Positions 24,873 through 33,726 of a stretch of 64,000 nt of DNA are shown here, in pieces. The notes below the pieces were generated by a model, which had not been told where the DNA came from, ran no database searches, and saw only the letters and a program-made list of their open reading frames with translations. Source of the DNA: Desulfosporosinus orientis DSM 765 (GTDB taxonomy: Bacteria > Bacillota > Desulfitobacteriia > Desulfitobacteriales > Desulfitobacteriaceae). The position numbers were made by a program, and so were the translations under genes. How positions within the stretch are numbered: position 1 is the first letter of the stretch; each line of letters opens with the position of its first letter. The stretch is taken from contig NC_016584.1 in NCBI RefSeq assembly GCF_000235605.1, positions 3,522,001 through 3,586,000 of the forward strand. The letters are read 5' to 3'.

Positions 24873-26046
24873 ACAGCCTATTGAATATTCAACAATCGGT
24901 GTATTGTCACTGGCTCACATGCTTAATGATATGTATAGTAACTATCTGCCTCAAATGCTTCCTTTTCTTGTTGCTGCAACAGGATTAAGCGCAACTCGAG
25001 CAGCTATTCTAGTGTCCGCCTTTACCATTAGTTCTTCGTTCATCCAACCACTCTTCGGTTACTTTCTTGATCGGCAGGGAAAACGTTGGCTTGTCCATGT
25101 CGGCACAATATGGATGGCTATTATGCTCAGTTTAACAGGTCTTGTCACGAATTATCTCCTTCTTGTTCTGCTTGCTGGCCTTGCAGGCCTCGGAACGGCT
25201 GCCTTCCATCCCCAGGCCTCGACAATGATTACGGTTGTTAGCGGAGACCGAAAGGCTGTTCTTCTATCAACTTTTATTGCCTTTGGTAACATTGGGTTTG
25301 CTCTCAGCCCGCTTCTCCTTGTCCCCTTATTTCAGACTTACGGTCTCAGTGCTTCCGTTTATACAGTTATCCCGGGAATACTAGTCGCCTTACTACTCTA
25401 TTTCTTTGCCCCTAAAAATAATGTGCTTGGAGGAAGAACCCCTTCTTTAAAAGAAGTAATACAATCTTTGCAAAATGCTCGTGCCGAACTGCTGACAATA
25501 ACGAGTGTTATTGCCATTCGTGCCTTAGCCTATACCGGATTGTTAACCATCCTCCCTTTGTATTTTCAAGCTCAAAAACTTTCTTCCATTGCTTCTAGTC
25601 ATTTAGTCTTTATAATGCTGTTCTCTGGAGCAATTGGCGGAATCCTAGGTGGATATCTTTCAGATCGCTATGGGCGCAAATTATTAATTGTCAGTTCACT
25701 AAGCCTGGCTACCCCTCTATTCTATGGTTTTCTAAACACCCAAGGCACTTTAAGCAGTGTATTTCTAGCTCTTGCTGGTGCTTCTCTGTTATCCAGCTTT
25801 TCTGTGACAGTTGTTGCAGCACAAGAAGCTATTCCTAATAATAAATCATTAGCCGCTGGATTAACCATGGGGTTTGCTGGAGGAATCGGCGGACTAATGG
25901 TCATAATCATTGGTCAAATAGGAGACCTCTATGGTTTATCAACAGCTATTTCCGTATTATTCTTTCTCCCACTCGTGGCTGGAGCTATTGCTTTACTCAT
26001 GAAAAGCCGACCAACGGCTAAATCTGAGCGAATGGCAGTTCAATAA
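24862..26046 (+). CDS. MFS exporter, fosmidomycin-resistance (Fsr)-like
   Basis: Twelve-helix major-facilitator protein with the Fsr-type N-terminus (LAHMLNDMYSNYLPQMLPFLV) and the MFS motif between helices 2 and 3 (GYFLDRQGKRW). A second copy, GGYLSDRYGRKLL, lies at helix 8. Likely a drug or small-molecule exporter under PadR control. ATG 24862 is chosen for its Shine-Dalgarno AAAGGAG, although an in-frame ATG exists further upstream inside padR. Confidence 0.88.
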   Translation: MNFKQPIEYSTIGVLSLAHMLNDMYSNYLPQMLPFLVAATGLSATRAAILVSAFTISSSFIQPLFGYFLDRQGKRWLVHVGTIWMAIMLSLTGLVTNYLLLVLLAGLAGLGTAAFHPQASTMITVVSGDRKAVLLSTFIAFGNIGFALSPLLLVPLFQTYGLSASVYTVIPGILVALLLYFFAPKNNVLGGRTPSLKEVIQSLQNARAELLTITSVIAIRALAYTGLLTILPLYFQAQKLSSIASSHLVFIMLFSGAIGGILGGYLSDRYGRKLLIVSSLSLATPLFYGFLNTQGTLSSVFLALAGASLLSSFSVTVVAAQEAIPNNKSLAAGLTMGFAGGIGGLMVIIIGQIGDLYGLSTAISVLFFLPLVAGAIALLMKSRPTAKSERMAVQ

Positions 26047-26074
26047 TAACAGTGATTTTCACAATTTAGAAAAG

Positions 26075-26111
26075 GAGCCTTCTACTCATGTAGAAATGAG
26101 GTAGAAGGCTC
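26075..26111. terminator. Terminator after MFS gene
   Basis: GAGCCTTCTAC (26075-26085) pairs with GTAGAAGGCTC (26101-26111), extended by a further CTCAT/ATGAG helix with a small bulge; between convergent genes. Confidence 0.7.
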
Positions 26112-26138
26112 TAGATATTATAATATACTTGATAAGTT

Positions 26139-26729
26139 TTAGGCTTCACTAATCTTAAAAGCTCCACGCATCAGGTTAAATACAAGATCTTCCGTGCCTT
26201 CTAAAGCCCGAGGCTTTTTAGAACTTACCCAATCACTAATTACTGCATCGAGTGTTCCAAAGAACATCTGACGGCCAATCTTAACGTCTGGCAAAACAAT
26301 TTCCTGTTTTTCAACACCTTCAGCAAGTACCTGCTCAATCAAATGAAAATACTCCCGCAGTGGCCCTGATATTGCTTCTCGAATTTTCGGATCAGACTGT
26401 CTGAGCTCAATCTGAGTAACGACAGCTAAAGAACGATTTTCCTGCATTTGCTTGAAATGAGTCCGAATTATACAAAATATTCGCTCTTGAGTTGTCTGGC
26501 ATTGAACAATGGATCGACGAATCTCTTGAATAAAACGTCCCATCCGATCAGAAAACAAGCTGACTAAAATATCTTCTTTGTTTTTAAAATATAAATAAAT
26601 TGTACCATCAGCCACTCCAGCTAATTTTGCGATCTTGGAAACTTGGCAAGTATAATAGCCATATTCTGCAAAAGCCTCCGTGGCTGCATCTAAAATAGCG
26701 TGATATTTTTCCTCACGGGGCTTACTCAT
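26139..26729 (-). CDS. TetR-family regulator, FadR-like
   Basis: The N-terminal TetR helix-turn-helix is strikingly like Bacillus FadR (YsiA): VSKIAKLAGVADGTIYLYF followed by KNKEDILVSLF. In that protein long-chain acyl-CoA releases the repressor from fatty-acid-degradation genes. The ligand domain (about 60-195) is ordinary in size. Start at ATG 26729 behind AAGGGAG; an in-frame GTG lies at 26783. No fad genes are adjacent, so a role in fatty-acid control is by similarity only. Confidence 0.85.
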   Translation of the reverse strand: MSKPREEKYHAILDAATEAFAEYGYYTCQVSKIAKLAGVADGTIYLYFKNKEDILVSLFSDRMGRFIQEIRRSIVQCQTTQERIFCIIRTHFKQMQENRSLAVVTQIELRQSDPKIREAISGPLREYFHLIEQVLAEGVEKQEIVLPDVKIGRQMFFGTLDAVISDWVSSKKPRALEGTEDLVFNLMRGAFKISEA

Positions 26730-26817
26730 TTGATCACGAGCTCCCTTCTCAACACTTTCATAGATTACTTTTCTTGATTGCACTTTACAATCATATCATA
26801 AACTAACCCATCTATCA

Positions 26818-27105
26818 TCATTTTGTTGAGCTTTGATCTAACATTATTTGACCTCTTCCTGTTAGTACCCAGCAAGTTAACGTTTCGGGAGTAAGAAACC
26901 CACATCCTTCACAATGACTATCTTGGTCATGTCCACAAGCGGAACTGCAAGTAGGTCCTAGAAGCTCTCGACGAACATACCCCATATGTTCCATTTGTTT
27001 TAAAGCACCTTCCAATTCTCTGACCGAATAACCAACCTCTGCAGCAAGTTGTGTCATTGATAACGTTTCTTTGCGCGATAAGATTTCCAGTATATCCCTA
27101 AGCAT
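26818..27105 (-). CDS. feoC: FeoC-like winged-helix protein with Cys cluster
   Basis: Small winged-helix protein (about 95 residues from ATG 27105, behind GGGAGG) of the FeoC type: MLRDILEILSRKETLSMTQ and YSVRELEGALKQMEHMGYV. After the wing it has CSSACGHDQDSHCEGC, a four-cysteine group that may hold an oxygen-sensitive Fe-S cluster. It follows feoB by 24 bases. Confidence 0.82.
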   Translation of the reverse strand: MLRDILEILSRKETLSMTQLAAEVGYSVRELEGALKQMEHMGYVRRELLGPTCSSACGHDQDSHCEGCGFLTPETLTCWVLTGRGQIMLDQSSTK

Positions 27106-27128
27106 TCCGTTCCTCCCAAAGGGTAGAA

Positions 27129-29216
27129 TTATTTGATACCTAATGCTAGCCCACAATGGAAAATAAGCCATCCTAAACCAAAACTAAGCAACAGATTGTA
27201 AGCAATTCCGAAACTTGTCCAGCCGATACTTCTGGATTCTTTATAGGTTGTTACAACGGATGCGAGACATGGAATATAAAGCATGTATACAACTAAAAAA
27301 GTATAAGCTCCCAAAGGAGTCATGGCACCTGTCATTGCCTGGGCTATAGATTGGGAAGCATCGGCTGCCACTCCATACAATATCCCTAATGTAGACAGGG
27401 TTGTTTCTTTCGCAGTAAATCCAAAAACAATGGCTACCATAATCCGCCAATCAAAGCCTAATGGTTGGCCAATAAAAGCGAGCCAACTCCCCATTTTCCC
27501 GGCCCAAGTGGCACTCATGGGTACCCCTTGAGGGTAACTGCTTAGTGCCCATACTATGATCGAAGCAACCAATATAAATGTCCATGCCCTTTTTAAGAAG
27601 GAATAGGTTTTTTGCCAAGTTGGCAATAGAATGTTTCGCATGGTTGGAATATGGTAAAGTGGAAGTTCCATAACGAAAGCTGAACGTTCTTTTTGGTTGA
27701 CAACTCGTCTTAAAAAGAGTGCAGAAAACATCACAAGGACTAAACTTATAAATAAAAGGCTAACCATAACGACAGCACCTTGAGTACCGGGAAAAAATGC
27801 CGCAACAACTGCACTCATAACCCCTAAACGCGGAACACAGGGTATCAGAGGATTGATCAGCATCGTAATCAAACGATCTTTAGGGTCCTCAAGGGTTCGT
27901 GTTGCCATAATTCCAGGAACATTACAGCCATATCCTGATACTAATGAGAAAAAAGACTTGCCATGAAGACCCATAAGCTGCATAAAACGATCTCCTAAAA
28001 AGGCTGCACGAGCTAAATAGCCACTGTCTTGCATTAATGAAAAAAACGCAAAGAATATGGCAATTTGCGGAACAAATGCTAAAACGGCACCTACTCCAGC
28101 AAAGATTCCATCTCTCACCAGACTTTGTAAAACATCAGGTATTTGAAACCACTGCATTAGTCTAACAAGGTAATCAGCTGCCAAAGCCATCCCTTCAGAT
28201 ACAGCCCCTCCTAAGGGTGCACTGGCAACAAAGGAAAACCAAAACACCAGAGACAAGACGATGAACATAATAGGATAACCCCAAATAGGAGAAAGTATCC
28301 ACTGATCCAGCCGATCTGTCCAGGTTGTTTTAATAGAATCTTCATGTTTCAAAAATTCCGGCAGTATTTTTGAAATGTATCGATACTTTGCATCAGCAAC
28401 AGCCATTTCAAAATGATCCTTGCTCCACCCTTCAGCTTCATAAGTTTGGAGCAGCGTTTCTCCAGGCAAAAAAACCGATTCCTCAAGCTCATATTTCACT
28501 GGATCACCTATATCACAGCATGGATCCAAGCTTCTGTTTTTTTGAGTTGACTTGGGAACTCTCTTCCAGATTTGTCCTATTTCAGGATCTTGTTCTAAAC
28601 GCTTTATTGCCAACCAACGTAACGGATACTGTGTAGCCCAAACAGTTTCCGCTAATAATTCTTCCATTGCCTTAATTTTGTTTTCAAGATCCTGGGGATA
28701 GGGCACATCATCTATCAAAGGATTGCTTTTAAACTTTCCTACCCTTATTGCTTCAGCTAAAAACTCCTCGATACCTTTTCCCTTTGCGGCAATTATTTCA
28801 ACAACAGGTACATTTAATGCTAAAGCCAATTTTTGGGATTGGATGGATATCCCAGAAGATTTAGCTAAATCCATCATATTTAAACCAATAACTACCCTAG
28901 GGATTAGTTCCAGAATCTGTAAAACCAAATAAAGATTTCTTTCAATATTTGAAGCGTCCACCATTGCCATTACAACATCGGGTTTTTCCCTGAGAATATA
29001 CTCGCGGGTTACAATTTCCTCCTGAGAATAAGCTGTCAAACTGTAAGTTCCAGGCAGATCGACTAGTTCAATTTCTTCATCAGCTCTTTGGATGACTCCA
29101 GACTTCCGTTCAACAGTTTTCCCTGCCCAGTTGCCCACCTGTTGATTTGAGCCCGTCAGAACATTAAATACCGTGCTCTTGCCTACATTAGGATTGCCCA
29201 TCAAAGCAATTTTCAT
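27129..29216 (-). CDS. feoB: Ferrous iron transport protein B
   Basis: Fe(II) transporter: N-terminal G domain with G1 GNPNVGKSTVFN, G3 DLPGTYSL and G4 NMMD; an NFeoB spacer helix domain; then about eight to ten transmembrane helices with two Gate repeats, including conserved YLARAAFLGDRFM, SGYGCNVPGIMATR and FGFTAKETTLSTLG. 695 aa, normal length. ATG start. Middle gene of feoA-feoB-feoC; iron-regulated through the Fur-like boxes upstream of feoA. Confidence 0.96.
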   Translation of the reverse strand: MKIALMGNPNVGKSTVFNVLTGSNQQVGNWAGKTVERKSGVIQRADEEIELVDLPGTYSLTAYSQEEIVTREYILREKPDVVMAMVDASNIERNLYLVLQILELIPRVVIGLNMMDLAKSSGISIQSQKLALALNVPVVEIIAAKGKGIEEFLAEAIRVGKFKSNPLIDDVPYPQDLENKIKAMEELLAETVWATQYPLRWLAIKRLEQDPEIGQIWKRVPKSTQKNRSLDPCCDIGDPVKYELEESVFLPGETLLQTYEAEGWSKDHFEMAVADAKYRYISKILPEFLKHEDSIKTTWTDRLDQWILSPIWGYPIMFIVLSLVFWFSFVASAPLGGAVSEGMALAADYLVRLMQWFQIPDVLQSLVRDGIFAGVGAVLAFVPQIAIFFAFFSLMQDSGYLARAAFLGDRFMQLMGLHGKSFFSLVSGYGCNVPGIMATRTLEDPKDRLITMLINPLIPCVPRLGVMSAVVAAFFPGTQGAVVMVSLLFISLVLVMFSALFLRRVVNQKERSAFVMELPLYHIPTMRNILLPTWQKTYSFLKRAWTFILVASIIVWALSSYPQGVPMSATWAGKMGSWLAFIGQPLGFDWRIMVAIVFGFTAKETTLSTLGILYGVAADASQSIAQAMTGAMTPLGAYTFLVVYMLYIPCLASVVTTYKESRSIGWTSFGIAYNLLLSFGLGWLIFHCGLALGIK

Positions 29217-29300
29217 GACATTACCGCCTCCTCCCGTCGCAGCTCATCCTTATGTCATAGCGGCAACTCTATTCATTTATTAATTTGAGTAAGCGATAAT

Positions 29301-29567
29301 CTATCGACTCGCTAACAAATGTTCAATGGGTTCTTGATTGATCACATTAACGATAATTTTAGAACATTCTCCTCGACGCATAGCCAAGTAGTATCCCTTC
29401 AATCGGATCTGAAGCGGACCACCAAATGGAGCACAACGAACAACTTCTAACTCAACTCCTGGGACTATACCCATATCCATCATTCTGCGACGCAAAGCTC
29501 CTCCGCCTTCAATATATTCAACCTTCGCCCGTTCTCCAGGTTTAAGATCTTGTAATAAGCGTTCCAT
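29301..29567 (-). CDS. feoA: Ferrous iron transport protein A
   Basis: An 88-residue SH3-like FeoA protein (residues 8-80: DLKPGERAKVEYI, RRRMMDMGIVPGVELEVV and GGPLQIRLKGYYLAMRRGE). It is thought to bind FeoB and modulate its GTPase. ATG start 29567. The first gene of the feo operon. Confidence 0.94.
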   Translation of the reverse strand: MERLLQDLKPGERAKVEYIEGGGALRRRMMDMGIVPGVELEVVRCAPFGGPLQIRLKGYYLAMRRGECSKIIVNVINQEPIEHLLASR

Positions 29568-29590
29568 TGGTCATCCCTCCTCTATCAAAA

Positions 29591-29605
29591 TGATAACCAT
29601 TCTCA
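29591..29605 (-). promoter_or_regulatory. Fur-like box 1 upstream of feoA
   Basis: TGATAACCATTCTCA on the plus strand, reading TGAGAAT-G-GTTATCA on the minus strand, matches the 7-1-7 Fur consensus TGATAAT-N-ATTATCA at 13 of 15 positions. Confidence 0.7.
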
Positions 29606-29625
29606 GATTCATTCCAAAATATAAC

Positions 29626-29640
29626 TGAGAATACATCTCA
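29626..29640 (-). promoter_or_regulatory. Fur-like box 2 upstream of feoA
   Basis: TGAGAAT-A-CATCTCA is a second, weaker 7-1-7 palindrome, starting 35 bases from the first. Two boxes would allow cooperative Fur (or Fur-family) binding. Confidence 0.5.
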
Positions 29641-29703
29641 TTCGTCTATAGAATACTCTTCATTCTCTACCCTGTCAACAAAAATCGTAAGCAGCCAAAG
29701 GTC

Positions 29704-29733
29704 TTGCACTCTCCCTTGATAATATGCTATAAT
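29704..29733 (+). promoter_or_regulatory. Promoter of the thiamine transporter operon
   Basis: TTGCAC (29704-29709), 18-base spacer, TATAAT (29728-29733), ending about 20 bases before the TPP aptamer. Confidence 0.6.
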
Positions 29734-29751
29734 TAATTAGTATAATATGGA

Positions 29752-29835
29752 ATAGGGGAGCTAGAGTAACTGGCTGAGAGGGACAATAAGTCCGACCCTT
29801 AACCTGATCTGGGTAATGCCAGCGTAGGGAGGATA
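29752..29835 (+). promoter_or_regulatory. TPP (THI-box) riboswitch
   Basis: Contains GGGGAGC, then GGCTGAGAGGGA, then ACCCTTAACCTGATCTGG and GTAATGCCAGCGTAGGGA, all universally conserved TPP aptamer blocks in the right order. It is followed by a terminator, so it should stop transcription of the transporter genes when thiamine pyrophosphate is plentiful. Confidence 0.96.
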
Positions 29836-29840
29836 GATAA

Positions 29841-29874
29841 AAAAAAACGCCGCATTATTTGCGGTGTTTTTTTT
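29841..29874 (+). terminator. First terminator after the TPP aptamer
   Basis: ACGCCGCA pairs with TGCGGTGT around a five-base loop, flanked by A-tract and a run of eight T; the expression platform of the riboswitch. Confidence 0.85.
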
Positions 29875-29915
29875 ATGCTAATCAGAAATAGCTTTGCAGT
29901 GACTTACTGCTGAAC

Positions 29916-29960
29916 AACGGCTATTCCCCGCACTGGAATGCTTGGGGATAGCCGTTTTCT
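29916..29960 (+). terminator. Second terminator-like hairpin before the first gene
   Basis: AACGGCTATTCCCC (29916-29929) pairs with GGGGATAGCCGTT (29944-29956) with a 14-base loop, then TTTCTATG. It lies between the riboswitch terminator and the ribosome-binding site. Confidence 0.65.
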
Positions 29961-29998
29961 ATGCACCCTACAAAAATTGAATAAAGGAGGAATCGTTA

Positions 29999-30295
29999 GT
30001 GGCAAATATAATCATGGCATTACAAGTCATACCGAAAGTTGAAGAATCCCGCATCTATGAGGTAGTAGACGAGGCAATTAAGGTCATCGCTGCCAGTGGA
30101 GTTCCTTATGAAGTTGGTCCCATGGAAACAACTATGGAAGGTGAACCAGATCAACTCTGGGAGATTATCAAAGAAGCCCAGGAAGCTTGTCTGCGTGCTG
30201 GAGCATCAAGAGTGATGGCATACATCAAGATGGATTACGTGCCGACAGGGTCTACTATCCATGAGAAAATCGACAAGTATCGCAATAAACCATGA
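29999..30295 (+). CDS. Thiamine-binding MTH1187/YkoF-type protein
   Basis: A 98-residue MTH1187-family protein (ferredoxin-like fold): NIIMALQVIPKVEESRIYEVV, VPYEVGPMETTMEGE and a C-terminal MAYIKMDYVPTGSTIHEKI. Such proteins bind thiamine or its pyrimidine part and accompany YkoEDC/Thi transport operons. GTG 29999 start with AAAGGAGG. Cytosolic; first gene of the TPP-riboswitch operon, overlapping the permease by four bases. Confidence 0.88.
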   Translation: MANIIMALQVIPKVEESRIYEVVDEAIKVIAASGVPYEVGPMETTMEGEPDQLWEIIKEAQEACLRAGASRVMAYIKMDYVPTGSTIHEKIDKYRNKP

Positions 30296-31062
30296 ACTGG
30301 AGTAAATGGAAAGAAAGGTTCCCCTCAATATTTTTTTTCCTCTTTCTGCTTACGAGTTGGCAAATTGTTGCAATGGCCGCTCACATACCTATCTGGATTC
30401 TTCCAACGCCTTTTCAAATCGGTACAGCCCTTCTAGAGACTCGTCATCTTATCTGGCTTCATACCCTTACAACCTTGACCGAAACTACCGCCGGTTTCTT
30501 TCTCGCAGTAGTTTTCAGCCTTTTAACTGCGGCAATAATGGTGCTCTGTCCATGGATAAAACAACTTCTTTATCCCTATTTGATAATATCTCAGACAGTA
30601 CCGCTCATTGCCATAGCTCCTCTATTAATCCTTTGGCTGGGGTATGGTTTGCTCCCAAAAATTATGATTATCATTATTGTTTGTTTTTTTCCTATAACCA
30701 TTAATCTTATTGAAGGCCTTGAATTAACGGACCCAGATCTTCTTAATCTACTGAGAAGCATGGGAGCCACACCCTGGCAGATGTTTCACATGGTCCGCTG
30801 GCCTCATGCCCTTCCTTCTTTCTTTTCAGGACTTAAAATAGCTGCTACTTATAGTGTAATGGGAGCTGTCATTGGAGAATGGCTTGGTGCCAGCTCAGGT
30901 CTGGGAGTATATTTAACGCGTTCATCTCATTCTTTTTTAACAGATCGAGTCTTCGCTGCCATTGTAACCATCACTTTTTTAAGTTTCTTTTATTTCGCAC
31001 TAATTTCATTTCTTGCCCGAATCATGGTGCCTTGGGCTTCATCCAAACAGACTAAACATTAA
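30292..31062 (+). CDS. ABC transporter permease, thiamine/pyrimidine type
   Basis: Binding-protein-dependent transport permease with six predicted helices and the EAA loop (LRSMGATPWQMFHMVRWPHALPS). Its sequence belongs to the NitT/TauT/ThiX group; with the TPP riboswitch and partner genes it most likely imports a thiamine precursor such as HMP or formylaminopyrimidine. Its ATG overlaps the MTH1187 stop (ATGA). Confidence 0.88.
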   Translation: MNWSKWKERFPSIFFFLFLLTSWQIVAMAAHIPIWILPTPFQIGTALLETRHLIWLHTLTTLTETTAGFFLAVVFSLLTAAIMVLCPWIKQLLYPYLIISQTVPLIAIAPLLILWLGYGLLPKIMIIIIVCFFPITINLIEGLELTDPDLLNLLRSMGATPWQMFHMVRWPHALPSFFSGLKIAATYSVMGAVIGEWLGASSGLGVYLTRSSHSFLTDRVFAAIVTITFLSFFYFALISFLARIMVPWASSKQTKH

Positions 31063-31089
31063 TCAAATTATATTAAAAGGAGAATAAAT

Positions 31090-32085
31090 ATGAAGAAGTT
31101 TCTCTATATCCTGGTTATACTGTTCTTACTTTCAGGCTGCAGCACAGCGCCCTCTTCCTCTTCCCCTTCCTCATCTAATCCGCTTACCCCAGTGACCGTT
31201 ATGTTGGATTGGACTCCCAATACCAACCATACAGGTCTTTTTGTTGCTAAAGATAATGGATATTTTGCTCAGGAAGGACTGGATGTCCAGTTTGTACAGC
31301 CTTCCAGTTCTGGAACTGTAGAGCAGCTTGTTGCCGTTGGCAAATCCGATTTTGGAATAAGCCAACAAGAACAGGTCACTACCGCACGAGCTAATGATGT
31401 GCCCATCATATCGTTGGCAGCCATAATCCAGCATAACACATCTGGATTTGCCTCACTTTCAACGAAAAACATTCATACAGCTAAAGATTTCGAAGGAAGA
31501 ACTTACGGGGGTTGGGGGCTTCCATCAGAAGATGCTGTCTTAAAAGCACTTATGCAAAAAGAAAATGCTGATTTTTCCAAGATCAATATGGTTAATATTG
31601 GTGAAGCAGATCAGCTTACCTCTTTAACTAAGGATATCGACCTGACTTGGATCTTTTACGGATGGACCGGTATTGAAGCTGAATTACGCAACCAACCTTT
31701 AGACATACTTTGGTTAAAAGACGTTGACCCTGCTTTAGACTTCTATACTCCAGTAGTCATTACCAGCGAAAAAATGCTTCAGTCCCAACCAGACCTTGTT
31801 CGTCATTTTATGAAAGCAGTTAGTGAAGGTTATCAATATGCCATCGGACATCCAAACGAATCGGCTGAAATTCTAATTAAGAACGCTCCTGAAGCCAATC
31901 CGGAGTTGATACGCAAAAGTCAAGCTTGGCTCAGCCCTCAATACCAAGCAGATGCAGAAAAATGGGGATTACAGAAAACTTCCGTATGGGAAGGCTATGC
32001 AAAATGGCTTGTTGATCGGAGCCTACTGCCCAAAATGGTTGATCCTGCAAAAGCTTTCACTAATGACTTCTTGCCCAAGTCCTAA
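31090..32085 (+). CDS. Substrate-binding lipoprotein (NMT1/ThiY family)
   Basis: Signal peptide with lipobox LLSGC (lipidated Cys at residue 17), then an NMT1/THI5-like periplasmic binding domain: VMLDWTPNTNHTGLFVAKDNGYF, the most typical stretch of ThiY/THI5-type proteins, and YGGWGLPSEDAVL. It is expected to capture a pyrimidine precursor of thiamine outside the cell. ATG behind AAAAGGAG. Confidence 0.9.
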   Translation: MKKFLYILVILFLLSGCSTAPSSSSPSSSNPLTPVTVMLDWTPNTNHTGLFVAKDNGYFAQEGLDVQFVQPSSSGTVEQLVAVGKSDFGISQQEQVTTARANDVPIISLAAIIQHNTSGFASLSTKNIHTAKDFEGRTYGGWGLPSEDAVLKALMQKENADFSKINMVNIGEADQLTSLTKDIDLTWIFYGWTGIEAELRNQPLDILWLKDVDPALDFYTPVVITSEKMLQSQPDLVRHFMKAVSEGYQYAIGHPNESAEILIKNAPEANPELIRKSQAWLSPQYQADAEKWGLQKTSVWEGYAKWLVDRSLLPKMVDPAKAFTNDFLPKS

Positions 32086-32096
32086 AGGAGAATGCA

Positions 32097-32852
32097 ATGG
32101 GACTCTCGCTTAAAAGTCTTTCCAAATCCTATCTTAACCCACAGCTTAACCAACCAATGAAAATTCTAGATTCACTCAATTTAGAGGTTGACTCCGGCAC
32201 CTTTGTTTCATTGATTGGTCCTTCCGGGTGTGGAAAAAGTACTATCTGCAACCTTATTGCAGGGATTGACAACCCTGATTTCGGTGATATCATACTTGAT
32301 GGGCAAAAAATCCAAGGCCTTCCGGGTCACATTGGATATATGCCACAAAAAGATTTATTATTGCCATGGCGTACCTTATTCGATAATCTCCTAATAGGAT
32401 GTCAAATCCAACACAGGGATAAGCTCTCTGCTCGAGCAGAAGCTACAAAATGGTTAAACCAATTCGGTCTTACCCCTTTCTCCAACCATTATCCTCATCA
32501 GCTATCCGGAGGAATGCGGCAGCGTGGAGCGTTACTGAGAACAATTCTTTTTGGCAAAAAAACCTTGCTCCTTGATGAGCCTTTTGGGGCTTTAGATGCC
32601 TTAACCCGTCAAGAAATGCAACATTGGCTCCTAAGTATCTTAAGTCAAACACAGTATACCGTTCTCTTCATAACTCATGATATTGATGAGGCTATTCTCC
32701 TTTCTGACAAGGTAGTTGTTTTAAGTAAGCGACCAGCAACAATTATCCAGGAATTCACCGTCTCTTTTCCTCATCCTCGAAATCCTGAACTACTACTATC
32801 CAAGGAATCTTTAGAACTAAAAAAACAACTGCTCCAGCTTCTCATAAACTAA
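32097..32852 (+). CDS. ABC transporter ATP-binding protein, thiamine type
   Basis: ATPase with Walker A GPSGCGKST (about 40-48), Q-loop MPQKDLLLPWRTL, signature LSGGMRQRGALLR (about 138) and Walker B LLLDEPFGALDALTRQEM. 251 aa. It powers the permease encoded upstream. ATG start. Last gene of the riboswitch operon, followed by a terminator. Confidence 0.92.
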   Translation: MGLSLKSLSKSYLNPQLNQPMKILDSLNLEVDSGTFVSLIGPSGCGKSTICNLIAGIDNPDFGDIILDGQKIQGLPGHIGYMPQKDLLLPWRTLFDNLLIGCQIQHRDKLSARAEATKWLNQFGLTPFSNHYPHQLSGGMRQRGALLRTILFGKKTLLLDEPFGALDALTRQEMQHWLLSILSQTQYTVLFITHDIDEAILLSDKVVVLSKRPATIIQEFTVSFPHPRNPELLLSKESLELKKQLLQLLIN

Positions 32853-32873
32853 AGCTAACAGATGTGGAGAATA

Positions 32874-32920
32874 AAAAACAACAGGTATTTAGTCATTGTG
32901 AACTAATACCTGTTGTTTTT
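32874..32920 (+). terminator. Terminator of the thiamine operon
   Basis: AAACAACAGGTATTTAGT pairs with ACTAATACCTGTTGTTT over an 8-base loop and runs into TTTT. Confidence 0.8.
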
Positions 32921-33021
32921 ATATTCATACATAATTCATCGTCCAGGTAATCATACTTAATAATATGCTAAACGTTAAATTTCTGCCGTAACTTTCACAA
33001 TACTGAAAGGAGTTCTTAAGT

Positions 33022-33180
33022 ATGACCAACCCCAAAAATCGAGCCCCTAAAAGAATAGACATTCATCCTTCCGTATCAAATCCCAAAAGTTCTCAAAAAC
33101 CTGATCCTGCCAAAAAGGTACGAAATGATGTGATTTTCGCCAAAGATAAAAGCCCCGATGATCTTGAGATTTACGAATAA
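33022..33180 (+). CDS. Small basic protein, 52 aa, function unknown
   Basis: ATG 33022 behind GAAAGGAG gives a 52-residue, lysine/proline-rich, apparently disordered protein with a C-terminal acidic end (SPDDLEIYE). Independent small gene between two terminators. No family recognised. Confidence 0.6.
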   Translation: MTNPKNRAPKRIDIHPSVSNPKSSQKPDPAKKVRNDVIFAKDKSPDDLEIYE

Positions 33181-33186
33181 CAAAAA

Positions 33187-33210
33187 GGGCTAGGAGTTTA
33201 CTCCTAGTCC
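33187..33210. terminator. Terminator between convergent small genes
   Basis: GGGCTAGGAG (33187-33196) pairs with CTCCTAGTCC (33201-33210), one G-T pair, loop TTTA; A-tract and AT-rich flanks on either side. Confidence 0.75.
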
Positions 33211-33223
33211 ATAATTATTGATA

Positions 33224-33514
33224 TTAGTAGCGACGCATTGATTGGAAGCAGTCACGACAATATACTGGTTTTTCCCCAGACGGCTGAAAAGGAACCTGGG
33301 TTTCTACTCCACAGTTTGCACAAACTGCCGGATACATTTCACGTTGAGGACGATTTCCGCCGCGGCCGCTGGTTTGTTTGCGAGCGTGACGACAAGCCGG
33401 GCAGCGGGAAGGTTCATTTTCAAAACCTTTTTCCGCATAGAAGTCCTGCTCACCAGCGGAAAACACAAATTCCTGACCACAATCACGGCAAGTTAAAATT
33501 TTGTCTTGAGACAT
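33224..33514 (-). CDS. Double zinc-ribbon protein
   Basis: A 96-residue protein with two CxxC pairs making an N-terminal ribbon (LTCRDCGQEF ... RCPACRHAR) and another two in the C-terminal half (CANCGVETQVPF ... VYCRDCFQ). The family is known in clostridia as zinc-ribbon-containing, possibly ribosome- or nucleic-acid-associated. ATG behind AAGGAGG. Confidence 0.85.
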   Translation of the reverse strand: MSQDKILTCRDCGQEFVFSAGEQDFYAEKGFENEPSRCPACRHARKQTSGRGGNRPQREMYPAVCANCGVETQVPFQPSGEKPVYCRDCFQSMRRY

Positions 33515-33726
33515 TATAATTCCTCCTTATTTGGCGTTCTTGTCCAGATTGGCTCCTACAAATTATCATCCTAGCACCAAATAAGATAAGAATAGTGGAT
33601 TCCAATTTAAGTAAGGCCCCTAGTTATAACAAGTACAAGGTCAGTATAGCAGAAGGGGGTACTAATTAGCAACCCAAAACAACCTTGAAGACATACTTTT
33701 TCGAATATTATTCTTTTTCAGCGCTC

